A stretch of 64,000 bases of DNA, taken from Myxococcales bacterium. GTDB lineage: Bacteria > Myxococcota_A > Bradymonadia > UBA7976 > UBA1532. The notes beneath the pieces are model-generated. The model saw only the letters and a list, made by a program, of their open reading frames with translations. It was not told where the DNA came from and made no database searches. This document shows, piece by piece, positions 1 through 8,142 of the stretch. A program made the position numbers and the translations under genes. Every line of letters begins with the position of its first letter. Within the stretch, counting starts at the first letter, position 1. Location: NCBI GenBank assembly GCA_020633465.1, contig JACKDN010000017.1:140911-204910 (forward strand), given 5' to 3'.

Positions 1-60
1 GGACTCCAGCGTGGGCGCGGACGCCTTGGCCCTCTCGTCGACGACGACGACCACCCCCAC
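1..60 (-). CDS. possible 5' fragment of a gene downstream of crtE
   Basis: Twenty open codons run from a GTG at position 60 to the window edge, 24 bases after the crtE stop and on the same strand. The translation begins VGVVVVVDERAKASAP, which looks coding, but no Shine-Dalgarno is well placed and the fragment is too short to classify. It could equally be non-coding. If real, it is the next gene of the crtE transcript. Confidence 0.22.
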   Translation of the reverse strand, partial: MGVVVVVDERAKASAPTLES

Positions 61-84
61 GACTTCGGGGGGCTCCGGCGCCGT

Positions 85-963
85 TCAGCCCACCGCGGCG
101 CGGGGGAGGGGCTCGGCGAGGGCGGCGGGCAGCAGGCGGGCGACGGCGGCGTCGATGAGGCCGGTGACGAGGTGGCGGCGGGGCACGTCGGGCACGGCGG
201 CGCGCGCGTCGGCCGCCAGCGACTCGAGGCGCATCAACGCGCCGTCGACGCCGAGGCGCCGGGCCAGGTTGGGGCGGTCGTGGGCGGCGTCCTGGCCGAC
301 GGGCTTGCCCAGATCGGCGGCGGCCGACAGCTGGTCGGCGAGGTCGTCGGCCACCTGATAGGCCTGGCCGAGCGGCTCGCCCACGGCGGCCCAGGCCTCG
401 GCCTCCCCGCCGGCCGCCAGGGCGCCCATGCGCGCGGCGGCGACGAACAGCGCGGCGGTCTTGGCGCGGTGGTAGGCGTCGACGTCCACCGACGACTCCT
501 CCTCCCAGGCCTGGCCGGCGGCGATGCCGAAGGGGGCGCCGGCGCCCTCGGCCAACGCGGCCGTCAGCTGCACCTTGCGATCGGCGGGGCCGGTCGCGAG
601 CGCCACGGTCCGGAAGGCCTCGACGATCAGGGCGTCGCCGGCGAGGACCGCGCGCGGCGCGCCGAACGCCACGTGCACGGTGGGGCGGCCCCGGCGCACG
701 GCGGCGTCGTCGAAGCAGGGCAGATCGTCGTGGACGAGGGAGGCGCAGTGCAAGAGCTCGATGGCCGCGGCTGCGGCGTCGGCGAGCGCCGGCGCATCGT
801 CTCCACAGGCGGCGGCCACGGCCAGCGTGAGGTGGGGACGCAGGCGGCCTCCCCCGGGCAGCACGGCGGCGCGCAGCGCGGCGCGCAGGCCCGGCGGGCA
901 CGGGGGCGCGGACACGCGGGCGACCGCGGCGCGCAGCGCAGCCTCGATTCTCTCGGCGTTCAT
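85..963 (-). CDS. crtE: geranylgeranyl diphosphate synthase (polyprenyl synthetase)
   Basis: This 292-residue enzyme of the trans-isoprenyl diphosphate synthase family would condense isopentenyl diphosphate with an allylic primer to make GGPP for carotenoids. The first Asp-rich motif DDLPCFD (residues about 79-85, the bacterial DDx4D type) and the second motif DDLAD (about 206-210) are intact, and GGRLRPHL lies upstream. I place the start at ATG 963 rather than 39 bases upstream because GGAGG sits just before it. It diverges from crtD, and the shared 96-base intergenic region has 11-bp repeats that may be an operator. Product chain length (C15 or C20) is inferred from its carotenoid neighbours. 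Confidence 0.9.
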   Translation of the reverse strand: MNAERIEAALRAAVARVSAPPCPPGLRAALRAAVLPGGGRLRPHLTLAVAAACGDDAPALADAAAAAIELLHCASLVHDDLPCFDDAAVRRGRPTVHVAFGAPRAVLAGDALIVEAFRTVALATGPADRKVQLTAALAEGAGAPFGIAAGQAWEEESSVDVDAYHRAKTAALFVAAARMGALAAGGEAEAWAAVGEPLGQAYQVADDLADQLSAAADLGKPVGQDAAHDRPNLARRLGVDGALMRLESLAADARAAVPDVPRRHLVTGLIDAAVARLLPAALAEPLPRAAVG

Positions 964-989
964 GGGGCCTCCGTCAGAGCCGGCCGTTC

Positions 990-1033
990 TATGAACAAAC
1001 ATGATGCAAACTCTAGAACAAGTCTAGACAATA
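990..1033. promoter_or_regulatory. tandem 11-bp repeats in the crtE/crtD divergent promoter
   Basis: The A+T-rich block between the divergent crtE and crtD genes contains four consecutive 11-base units starting at 990, 1001, 1012 and 1023. The last two share TCTAGA exactly 11 bases apart, the first two share CAAAC, and an ACAA-like core recurs in most units. MerR-type CarH/LitR photoreceptors that regulate carotenoid genes bind tandem repeats of about 11 bp, so an operator for such a regulator is a reasonable inference. No such regulator gene lies in the window. I could not assign convincing -35/-10 hexamers. Confidence 0.45.
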
Positions 1034-1059
1034 ATGGCGCGCGGCGCTAGGGTGCAGTC

Positions 1060-2634
1060 ATGAAACGTAGTCCCGAAGCGGCGCGGGTGGTGGTGGTGGG
1101 CGGCGGCGTGGGCGGCCTGGCGGCGGCCTGCCTGCTGGCCCGCGAGGGCGCGGCCGTCACCCTGCTCGAGCGCGGCGCCGCGGTCGGCGGCAAGATGCGC
1201 CAGATCGAGGTCGACGGTCGGCCGATCGACAGCGGCCCCACCGTGTTGACGATGCGGTGGGTGTTCGACGCGCTGTTCGAGCGTTGCGGCGCGCGCTTCG
1301 ACGAGCGGGTGCCCGTGACGAAGGCCGAGGTGCTGGCCCGCCACGCGTGGGCCGACGGCGCCCGCCTCGACCTGTTCGCCGACCGCGCGCGCTCGGCCGA
1401 CGCCATCGGCGACTTCGCCGGGCGCCGTGCGGCGCGCGAGTACCTGGCCTTCTGCGACGCCGCGCGCAAGACCTACGCCTTCGTCGAAGACTCGTTCATC
1501 AACAGCCAGCGGCCCACGGTGACCGGCCTTTTGGCCCACCACGGCGTCCGACTGTTCGGCGGGCTGCGCCACGTCGACGGCTGGCGCAGCATGTGGAGCG
1601 CGCTGGGGAAGCACTTCGGCGATCCTCGACTTCGGCAGCTGTTCGCCCGCTACGCAACCTACACGGGATCGTCGCCCTTCGATGCCCCCGCCACGCTGAA
1701 CCTGATCGCGCACGTCGAGCAGGAGGGCGTCTGGCTGCCGCGCGAGGGGATGATCGCGGTCGCGCACGGCATGCGCGCGCTGCTCGAAGAGCTGGGCGGC
1801 GAGGTCCGGTGCGGCGCCGAGGTCGAGCGCATCGAAGTGGCCGGCGGCCGCGTCGCCGCGGTGCACGTGGCGGGCGGCGAGCGGCTGGCGGCGGACGCCG
1901 TCGTGTTCAATGGGGATCCCGGGGCGCTGGCCGACGGTCTGCTCGGCGACGGGGCGGCGCCCGCGGGCGAGCGTCCGCCGCAGCGATCGCTGTCGGCCAT
2001 CACCTGGTCGACGGTGGCGCCGACCGCCGGCTTCCCGCTGACCCGGCACGGCGTCTTCTTCAGCGACGACTACCCGGCCGAGTTCGAGGCGCTGTTCCGC
2101 CGCCAGCGCATCCCCGACCGCCCGACGATCTACGTCTGCGCGCAAGATCGAGGCGAGGGGCTGCCCCCGGTGCCCGACGGCGCGCCCGAGCGCCTGTTCG
2201 TGCTGGTGTGCGCCCCCGCGATCGACGGCCGCGGCCCCCTGAGCCCCGAGGAGATCGAGACATGCGAGACGGCGACCTTCGACTGGCTTCGGCGCTGCGG
2301 CCTGCAGGTGCGGCCGACGGCGGAGCGCACGGTGAGAACGCTGCCGCGGGACTTCGCCCGACTCTTCCCCGGATCGGCGGGGGCCCTGTACGGCCCGCCC
2401 TCGCACGGGTGGCGGGCGGGGCTCCAGCGGGCCGGCGCGACGACGTCGATCCCCGGACTGTACCTGGCCGGTGGGGGCGTGCACCCGGGCGCGGGCGTGC
2501 CGATGGCCACGCTGAGCGGATGCCGCGCCGCCGAGCAGGTGTGGGCGGACCTGGCTTCGACCTCGCGGTCGAGCCGGGTGGTTACGCCTGGTGGTACGTC
2601 GACGTCCTCGATCCGGACAGCGGCCACGGGCTGA
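1060..2634 (+). CDS. crtD: CrtD-like carotenoid 3,4-desaturase
   Basis: This is a 524-residue FAD-dependent desaturase of the phytoene desaturase family. The dinucleotide-binding motif GGGVGGLAAACLLARE lies at about residues 12-27, followed by GGKMRQI and the segment SGPTVLTMRWVFD, which is typical of CrtD (1-hydroxycarotenoid 3,4-desaturase) rather than CrtI. The C-terminal FAD motif GLYLAGGGVHPGAGVP is intact. The following gene is crtC, the usual partner, which supports the CrtD call. The last 30 residues overlap crtC for 94 bases in another frame and look non-native (STSRSSRVV), so the true stop could be earlier if an indel is present. Confidence 0.87.
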   Translation: MKRSPEAARVVVVGGGVGGLAAACLLAREGAAVTLLERGAAVGGKMRQIEVDGRPIDSGPTVLTMRWVFDALFERCGARFDERVPVTKAEVLARHAWADGARLDLFADRARSADAIGDFAGRRAAREYLAFCDAARKTYAFVEDSFINSQRPTVTGLLAHHGVRLFGGLRHVDGWRSMWSALGKHFGDPRLRQLFARYATYTGSSPFDAPATLNLIAHVEQEGVWLPREGMIAVAHGMRALLEELGGEVRCGAEVERIEVAGGRVAAVHVAGGERLAADAVVFNGDPGALADGLLGDGAAPAGERPPQRSLSAITWSTVAPTAGFPLTRHGVFFSDDYPAEFEALFRRQRIPDRPTIYVCAQDRGEGLPPVPDGAPERLFVLVCAPAIDGRGPLSPEEIETCETATFDWLRRCGLQVRPTAERTVRTLPRDFARLFPGSAGALYGPPSHGWRAGLQRAGATTSIPGLYLAGGGVHPGAGVPMATLSGCRAAEQVWADLASTSRSSRVVTPGGTSTSSIRTAATG

Positions 2635-3482
2635 CGCTCATCCTGTTCGTCGGCAGCGTCTTCTCGCCGGGCTATCACCGGGCGCGGCAGGCGGACCGGC
2701 GGGCCGATCCCGTGGCCCACTGCGGGGTGAACGTCGCGCTGTACCGGCCGGGCGGTGACGCCTGGGTGATGACCGAGGTGGCGGGCGTCGAACGCTCCGC
2801 CGACGCGCTGAGCGTCAGCGGCACCACCGCGCGGTGGGTCGGCGGCGCGCTCGAGATCGCCTTCGACGAGCGCCGGGCGCCCTTCGGCCAGCGGCTGCGC
2901 GGGCGGGTGCGGCTGCACCCGGCGGCCACCTTCGACGCGGGCCGGACGCTCGATCCGCGCGGCGCGCATCGCTGGTGGCCGGTGGCGCCGGTGGCGCACG
3001 CGGTGGTCGAGCTGGACACGCCGCGGGTGCGCTTCAGCGGGCACGCCTATCACGACGTCAACTGGGGCGACGAGGGCCTCGAGGACGGCTTCCGGCGCTG
3101 GGACTGGTCGCGCGCGAGCGCGCGCGACGCGACGCGCATCCTCTACGACGTCGACCGGGCCGACGGGAGCCACGAGCGCTGGGGGCGGGTGTTCCACGCG
3201 GACGGTCGCGTGACCGAGAGCGATCCGCCCATCCGGGAGCGACTGCGCCCCGGCACGTGGCGCGTCGAGCAGGCGGTGCGGACGGAGCGTCCGGGGAGCG
3301 TTCGGGTGGTGCGGCCGCTCGAGGACACACCGTTCTACACGCGCAACTGGCTCGAGACGCTGTACGAAGGCCGGCCCGCGCCCACCATGCACGAGTCGCT
3401 CGACATGCGCCGCTTCGAGGCGGACTGGGTGCGCTTCCTGCTACCGTTCCGGATGCGGGGGGGCTGGAGGACGGGCCGGTGA
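2541..3482 (+). CDS. crtC: carotenoid 1,2-hydratase (hydroxyneurosporene synthase)
   Basis: This is a 313-residue CrtC family protein that would add water across the terminal C1-C2 double bond of an acyclic carotene. It carries the family signature GGYAWWYVDVL near the N-terminus, then HGLTLILFVGSVFSPGY and a DPxxHCGVNVALY segment. YHDVNWGDEGLEDGF lies mid-protein and ends in an FRRWDW stretch. I chose GTG 2541 because it is the only nearby in-frame start upstream of FDLAVEPGG. That start lies inside crtD, a 94-base overlap. The stop overlaps the crtZ start as GTGA, so crtD, crtC and crtZ are probably cotranscribed and translationally coupled. Confidence 0.88.
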   Translation: MGGPGFDLAVEPGGYAWWYVDVLDPDSGHGLTLILFVGSVFSPGYHRARQADRRADPVAHCGVNVALYRPGGDAWVMTEVAGVERSADALSVSGTTARWVGGALEIAFDERRAPFGQRLRGRVRLHPAATFDAGRTLDPRGAHRWWPVAPVAHAVVELDTPRVRFSGHAYHDVNWGDEGLEDGFRRWDWSRASARDATRILYDVDRADGSHERWGRVFHADGRVTESDPPIRERLRPGTWRVEQAVRTERPGSVRVVRPLEDTPFYTRNWLETLYEGRPAPTMHESLDMRRFEADWVRFLLPFRMRGGWRTGR

Positions 3483-4003
3483 GCGATCCGCTGATCTGGC
3501 TGCTGAGCTTCGTGGCCGGGGCGCTGCTGATGGAGCCCTGGGCCGCGCTGCTGCACAACCACGCGTGGCACGGGCCGCTGATGTTCTTGCATCGCTCGCA
3601 CCACGAGCCGAGCGGGCGATGGGAGTGGAACGACCTGCTGTCGTCCGCCCACGCGCCCATCGCCATCGCGCTGATCCTGCACGGCAGCCTGGGCGCGCCG
3701 AGCGTCTGGCGCGAGATCGGCTTCGGCTTCGGCCTGGGCATGACCTTCTTCGGCTTCAGCTACCTGGTGGTGCACGACGGTCTGGTGCACGGGCGGCTGC
3801 CGGTGAAGTTCCTGGAGCGTTGGGCCTACTTCCGCCGGGTGAAGAACGCGCACAGGGTGCACCACCGCGACGGCGGCGTGCCCTTCGGTCTGTTCCTGGG
3901 GCCGTGGGCGCTGAGGCGCCAGGCGGCTCGCCGACGGGCGGCTCAGTCCGGCGGCAGCAGCAGGCACGAGCCGGTGGTCTCGCGGGCCTCCAGCGCGCGG
4001 TGA
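3479..4003 (+). CDS. crtZ: CrtZ-like carotenoid hydroxylase (fatty acid hydroxylase superfamily)
   Basis: This 174-residue membrane di-iron hydroxylase has the histidine clusters of beta-carotene hydroxylases. They are HNHAWH (HxxxxH), HRSHHEP (HxxHH), HDGLVH (HxxxxH) and HRVHH (HxxHH), interleaved with hydrophobic segments. It starts at a GTG overlapping the crtC stop and runs 61 bases into the convergent oxidoreductase gene. A CrtZ-like ORF also accompanies crtC/crtD in the Myxococcus car operon as I recall. With no cyclase in the window, the ring-hydroxylation substrate is unclear, so it may act on an acyclic or a remotely cyclised carotenoid. Confidence 0.82.
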   Translation: MSDPLIWLLSFVAGALLMEPWAALLHNHAWHGPLMFLHRSHHEPSGRWEWNDLLSSAHAPIAIALILHGSLGAPSVWREIGFGFGLGMTFFGFSYLVVHDGLVHGRLPVKFLERWAYFRRVKNAHRVHHRDGGVPFGLFLGPWALRRQAARRRAAQSGGSSRHEPVVSRASSAR

Positions 4004-4929
4004 CAGGCGGCGGCCTCGGCGAGGGGCCAGGTCTTCCCGATGTTCGGCTTCACCGCGCCCGACCGGATGACGTCCCACAGGGCCTCGGCGCTGGCGAGCA
4101 GCTCGTCGCGCGTGTGCACGTAGTCGAACAGCGTCGGGCGGGTGAGGTAGAGCGATCCGCGGCGCGCCAGCTCGAGCGCGTCGAAGGGATCGGGCTTGCC
4201 CGAGGCGTTGCCGAAGCCGACGAGCGTTCCGCGGCGGCGCAGGCAGTCGAGGGAGTGTTCGAAGGTGTCCTTGCCGACCGAGTCGTAGACCACGGGCACG
4301 CCCTCGCCGCCGGTCAGCTCGCGGACGCGTTCGACGACGTCCTCGCGGGTGTAGACGATCGGGTGGTCGCAGCCGGCGGCCCGCGCGACGTCGGCCTTGG
4401 CGTCGCTGCCGACCGTGCCGATGACCGTCGCGCCCAGGTGCTTCAGCCACTGACAGGCCAGCAGGCCCACGCCGCCCGCGGCCGCGTGGAACAGGACGGT
4501 CGTGCCGGCCTCGACGGGGAAGGTGCGCCGCACCAGGTACTCGACGGTCATGCCCTGCAGCAGGACGGCCGCCGCGGTGCGCGCGTCGATGTCGTCGGGC
4601 AGGGGCACCAGACGGTCGGCGACCAGGTTGCGGCGGGTGGCGTAGCTGCCCGGCGGTCCGTTCGCGTACGCCACCCGGTCGCCCGGCTTCACGACGGTGA
4701 CGTCCGGCGCGACCGCCTCGACGACGCCCGCGCCCTCCATGCCGATGCCGTGCGGCAGGTGGGGCAGGGCGTACAGCCCGGTGCGGTGATAGGTGTCGAT
4801 GAAGTTCACGCCGATGGCCTCGTGGCGGATGGTCGCCTGGCCGTTGGTCGGCGGGGGCACGTTCACGGGCTCGTGGACGAGCACCTCGGGGCCGCCGGTG
4901 GCGTGGATCAGGATGGCGTGGTCGGTCAT
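3943..4929 (-). CDS. NADPH:quinone oxidoreductase, zinc-independent MDR family
   Basis: This 328-residue member of the medium-chain dehydrogenase/reductase superfamily resembles QorA/zeta-crystallin. It has the N-terminal GroES-like fold with GVNFIDTYHRTGLY, then AAAGGVGLLACQWLKHLG as the NADPH-binding glycine motif near residue 150. The catalytic zinc cysteines of alcohol dehydrogenases are absent. The start is ATG 4929, preceded by ACGGAG. It is convergent with crtZ and lies just downstream of crtB on the same strand. A link to carotenoid or quinone redox chemistry is only positional inference. Confidence 0.85.
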   Translation of the reverse strand: MTDHAILIHATGGPEVLVHEPVNVPPPTNGQATIRHEAIGVNFIDTYHRTGLYALPHLPHGIGMEGAGVVEAVAPDVTVVKPGDRVAYANGPPGSYATRRNLVADRLVPLPDDIDARTAAAVLLQGMTVEYLVRRTFPVEAGTTVLFHAAAGGVGLLACQWLKHLGATVIGTVGSDAKADVARAAGCDHPIVYTREDVVERVRELTGGEGVPVVYDSVGKDTFEHSLDCLRRRGTLVGFGNASGKPDPFDALELARRGSLYLTRPTLFDYVHTRDELLASAEALWDVIRSGAVKPNIGKTWPLAEAAACHRALEARETTGSCLLLPPD

Positions 4930-5005
4930 GGGGGCTCCGTCGGGCAACGCGGGTCGAGGATGGACCGTGTCCCAACGATGCCGCGACGGCCGGCGGGGCC
5001 GCGCG

Positions 5006-5917
5006 TCAGCCGGCGACGGCGTCGAGCAGCGGCACGACGGCGGGCAGGGGGGGCTGGTCGACGGGGCGGGCGGGCCAGCGCACGGCGTCGACCGCGGCGG
5101 CCAGCAGGGCCAGCTTGCGGGCCTTCGAGGTGTGGGCGCGGCGGGTGACGCTGTCGTAGCCGGCGGCGCGCACCTCGCGGCCGATGTCGGCGTAGATGAG
5201 CGAGGCGGCGCGGATGGCGATCCGGGCACGGCGGGGCAGGTGGGTGATGCCGGCGTCCGCGCGGGTGTACAGCCAGTCGGCGTTGTCGAGCAGGCGGCGC
5301 GTGAGCAGGCCGACGCGGGCGTCGAAGGTCGGCGTCGCCAGGAAGGCGCCGACGTCCAGCGCGGCGTCGCGGGCCCAGTCGCGGGGGACGTAGAAGCGGC
5401 CGTTGCGGGCGTCCTCGCCGACGTCGCGGGCGATGTTGGTCAGCTGCATGGCGACGCCCAGGTCGGCCGCGCGGGCGAGGACGTCGCGGTCGCGCACGCC
5501 CATCAAGAGCGTCATCATCACGCCGACGGTGCTGGCCACGCGCACGCAGTAGCCGTGCAGGTCGTCGAGGGTGTGATAGACGCGGCCGTCGACGTCCCAG
5601 GCGAAGCCCTCGAGCAGCAGGGCGGGCACGCCGCGGGGGATGCCGGCGCCGGTGACGACGGCGGCGAAGGCGCGGTCGACCGGGTTGGCGCGGGGGGCGC
5701 CGGCGTAGGCGGCGTCGAGGCGCGCGTACAGGTCGGGCAGGGCGGCGGCGCCGCCGCCCTCGTCGACGGCGTCGTCGGCCACGCGGCAGAAGGCGTAGAG
5801 CGCGGCGGCCGGGTCGCGGGTGTCCGGGGGCAGCAGCGTGGCCGCCGCCGCGAACGACTTGCTGCCCGCGTCGAGCAGGCGGCGGCAGTGGGCGACGTCG
5901 GTCGGATCGAGGATCAT
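5006..5917 (-). CDS. crtB: phytoene synthase
   Basis: This 303-residue squalene/phytoene synthase would couple two GGPP molecules head to head to give phytoene. The first Asp-rich motif is RVADDAVDE near residue 50, and the second, TNIARDVGEDARNGRFYVP, is the family signature. The N-terminus GSKSFAAAATLLPP also matches the family. It begins 10 bases after the crtI stop, so crtI-crtB form one minus-strand transcript. The product feeds CrtI directly. Confidence 0.93.
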   Translation of the reverse strand: MILDPTDVAHCRRLLDAGSKSFAAAATLLPPDTRDPAAALYAFCRVADDAVDEGGGAAALPDLYARLDAAYAGAPRANPVDRAFAAVVTGAGIPRGVPALLLEGFAWDVDGRVYHTLDDLHGYCVRVASTVGVMMTLLMGVRDRDVLARAADLGVAMQLTNIARDVGEDARNGRFYVPRDWARDAALDVGAFLATPTFDARVGLLTRRLLDNADWLYTRADAGITHLPRRARIAIRAASLIYADIGREVRAAGYDSVTRRAHTSKARKLALLAAAVDAVRWPARPVDQPPLPAVVPLLDAVAG

Positions 5918-5927
5918 CGAGCGCAGC

Positions 5928-7454
5928 TCAGCGGGCGGCGGCCCGGACGACGCGCTCGGCGTCGGGCACCACCTGATCGAGCACGCGCGCCGAGGACAGC
6001 ACGCCGGGCAGCCCCGCGCCCGGGTGCGTGCCGGCGCCGACCAGGTACAGCCCCTTCACGTCCTCGCTGGCGTTGTGCGGGCGGAAGTACGCGCTCTGGG
6101 TCAGCACCGGCTCCATGCCGAACGCGGCGCCCTTCAGCGACGACAGCCGATCGCGGAAGTCGATGGGCGTCAGCAGGCGCGACGTGACGATGCTGTCGCG
6201 CAGGCCGGGCATCACCGTGCGCTCGAGGTAGGCCTCGATCGAGCGCCGGTAGGGCTCGGCGGTGGCCCGCCAGTCGGTGCCGCTCTCGAGGTGCGGCACC
6301 GGCGACAGCACGTAGAAGCCGTCGCAGCCCTCGGGCGCCATCGACGGATCGGTGGCCGTCGGGCGATGCAGGTACAGGCTGAAGTCCTGCGACAGCACCT
6401 TGTTCTCGAAGATGTCGTCCAAGAGGCCCTCGTAGCGCGGGCCCAGCAGGATGGTGTGGTGCGCGATGTCGTCGTACTTGCGGTTCGTGCCGAAGTACCA
6501 GACGAACAGGCTCATCGAGTAGCGCGCGCGCTCCACCTTGGTATCGGTCCAGTGCGTGCGATGCTCGGCGGGCACCAGGTGGCGGTAGGTGGTGCCCGAG
6601 TCGGCGTTGCTGACGACGACGTCGGCGTCGAGCGTGGTGCCGTCCTCGAGCAGCACGCCGGTGGCCCGGCCGCCCTCGACGCGGATCTGCTTCACCGCCG
6701 TGTTCAGCCAGACCTCGTTGCCCTGGCCCTCGATGAGGTCGACCAGCCCCTTGACCAGCGCGCCGGTGCCGCCCATGGGGAAGTGGACGCCCCACTTGCG
6801 CTCGAGGAAGGCGATCAGCGTGTAGATCGAGGTCGTCGCGAAGGGGTTGCCGCCCACCAGCAGCGGGTGGAACGAGAACACCTGCCGCAGCCGAGGATCG
6901 CGGATGTACTTCGACACCAGGCCGTACACCGTGCGGTAGCTCTGCAGCTTGACCATCTCGGGCACGATGCGGGCCATGTCGCGCCAGTGCGAGAAGGGCA
7001 CGTGGGCGAGCTGCTCGAAGCCCACCTTGAAGATGGCCTCGCTCTGCGCGAAGAAGTCCTCGTAGCCCTTCACGTCGCCCGGCTCGAAGCGGGCGATCTC
7101 GCGCTTCATCGCCTCGGCGTCGCCGGTGTAGTCGAACACCCGGCCGTCGTCGAAGCGCACCCGGTAGAAGGGGGTGACCGGCCGCAGGTCGATGTCGTCG
7201 GCCATGTCGCGGCCGCACAGCGTCCACAGCTCTTCGAACAGGAAGGGCGCGGTGATGACCGTGGGGCCGGCGTCGAAGACGAAGCCGTCGTCGCGGTGGA
7301 CGTAGGCGCGACCGCCCGGCTGGTCGAGGCGCTCGAGGACGGTGACGCGGTAGCCGCGCGCGCCGAGGCGGATGGCGGCGGCGAGGCCGCCGAAGCCGCT
7401 GCCGATCACGACGGCGTGAGGACGATGATCCGGCGTCACACTGGTGGCGAACAT
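5928..7454 (-). CDS. crtI: phytoene desaturase
   Basis: This 508-residue FAD-dependent CrtI-type desaturase converts phytoene to a coloured acyclic carotene. The N-terminal VVIGSGFGGLAAAIRLGARG binds FAD. RLDQPGGRAYVHRDDGFVFD and SGPTVITAP-like segments follow, and the C-terminal GLYLVGAGTHPGAGLPGV is the family signature. A longer frame opens 27 bases upstream, but ATG 7454 with AGGAAGG about 11 bases away is preferred. The upstream leader contains nested inverted repeats (7479-7520) that may control expression. How many desaturations it catalyses cannot be read from sequence. Confidence 0.93.
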   Translation of the reverse strand: MFATSVTPDHRPHAVVIGSGFGGLAAAIRLGARGYRVTVLERLDQPGGRAYVHRDDGFVFDAGPTVITAPFLFEELWTLCGRDMADDIDLRPVTPFYRVRFDDGRVFDYTGDAEAMKREIARFEPGDVKGYEDFFAQSEAIFKVGFEQLAHVPFSHWRDMARIVPEMVKLQSYRTVYGLVSKYIRDPRLRQVFSFHPLLVGGNPFATTSIYTLIAFLERKWGVHFPMGGTGALVKGLVDLIEGQGNEVWLNTAVKQIRVEGGRATGVLLEDGTTLDADVVVSNADSGTTYRHLVPAEHRTHWTDTKVERARYSMSLFVWYFGTNRKYDDIAHHTILLGPRYEGLLDDIFENKVLSQDFSLYLHRPTATDPSMAPEGCDGFYVLSPVPHLESGTDWRATAEPYRRSIEAYLERTVMPGLRDSIVTSRLLTPIDFRDRLSSLKGAAFGMEPVLTQSAYFRPHNASEDVKGLYLVGAGTHPGAGLPGVLSSARVLDQVVPDAERVVRAAAR

Positions 7455-7478
7455 GATGGGCGACCCCTTCCTGCTGTG

Positions 7479-7520
7479 CAATCCTTGTAGCGGCCTCAGG
7501 GTGAGGCTGTCTAAGGATTG
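7479..7520 (-). promoter_or_regulatory. nested inverted repeats in the crtI leader
   Basis: A perfect 8-base inverted repeat (CAATCCTT at 7479-7486 with AAGGATTG at 7513-7520) encloses a second perfect one (GCCTCA at 7493-7498 with TGAGGC at 7502-7507, loop of three). The structure lies 25-66 bases before the crtI start. It could be an RNA hairpin acting on crtI translation or a protein-binding palindrome. The minus strand also reads TTAGACA here, resembling the TAGACA in the crtE/crtD repeats. The function is inferred. Confidence 0.45.
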
Positions 7521-7602
7521 TTCAGGCTGCGGAGGGTCGCGTCTTTTTTCGGCGGGCGGCGCAGGTTCCCCGCGAGGGTCACCCGCGACCGCGCCGGGCG
7601 CC

Positions 7603-7884
7603 TCAGCCCCGGGCCTTCTCGATGCGCGACCGCACCTGCTGGGCCCGCTTCGACAGCAGCTCCGGCGACTGCCGGGTGATGAACTTGTCGAGGCCGCCGA
7701 CGTGCTCGACCGACCGGATGGCGCTGGTGGTGACCCGCAGCACGACGAAGTCGTTGAGGGCGTCGCTCCAGAGGCGCCGCTTGTGGACGTTGGGCTTCAT
7801 CCACTTCTTGGTCTTCACGTTCGAGTGGCTGACCAGGTTCTTGACGATCGGGCCCTTGCCCGTCAGCTCGCAGCGCAGCGCCAT
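7603..7884 (-). CDS. rpmB: 50S ribosomal protein L28
   Basis: This 93-residue protein has the L28 N-terminus MALRCELTGKGPIVKNLVSH and the conserved KTKKWMKPNVHKRRLW segment. Length is slightly above the classic 78 residues, with a short basic C-terminal extension. The start is ATG 7884, preceded by GAGGAGA. The zinc-binding cysteines of some L28 variants are absent except one Cys near the N-terminus, so this is the zinc-free form, which fits an organism able to cope with zinc limitation. It stands alone between crtI and map. Confidence 0.93.
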   Translation of the reverse strand: MALRCELTGKGPIVKNLVSHSNVKTKKWMKPNVHKRRLWSDALNDFVVLRVTTSAIRSVEHVGGLDKFITRQSPELLSKRAQQVRSRIEKARG

Positions 7885-8142
7885 GGTGTCTCCTCTTCGC
7901 GCCCCCGGGCGGGCGGTCGTCCTCGTCTTTGGCCGCCGCGGGCGAAGGCCGGCCGGCGGCGCGCGGTGGCTGGTGGTCACCGCGGCGGGGTTGTATACAC
8001 GAACGCGCGCGGCGAGTCGACCCCTCGCCGCGCCACTTTTTCGCGGCCCGTCCGGGCGGCGGCGCCTGCGACGTTCGCGCCCGCGCTCGCATCGCAAGGA
8101 CGCCCCGCGGCGGCCCGGCCGCCCGCCGACGCACCGGAGTTC

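Noticed and set aside
172..1050. Plus-strand frame opposite crtE
   Set aside because: It is a high-GC antisense shadow with no homology features; crtE on the minus strand has both catalytic motifs.
1257..2540. Long plus-strand open frame upstream of crtC
   Set aside because: It is a shadow of crtD in another frame, rich in Arg and Ala; only the part after 2541 matches CrtC.
7550..7556. T-run near 7550 as a terminator for rpmB
   Set aside because: The run is T on the plus strand, so it would be A in the rpmB transcript, the wrong orientation for a Rho-independent terminator.
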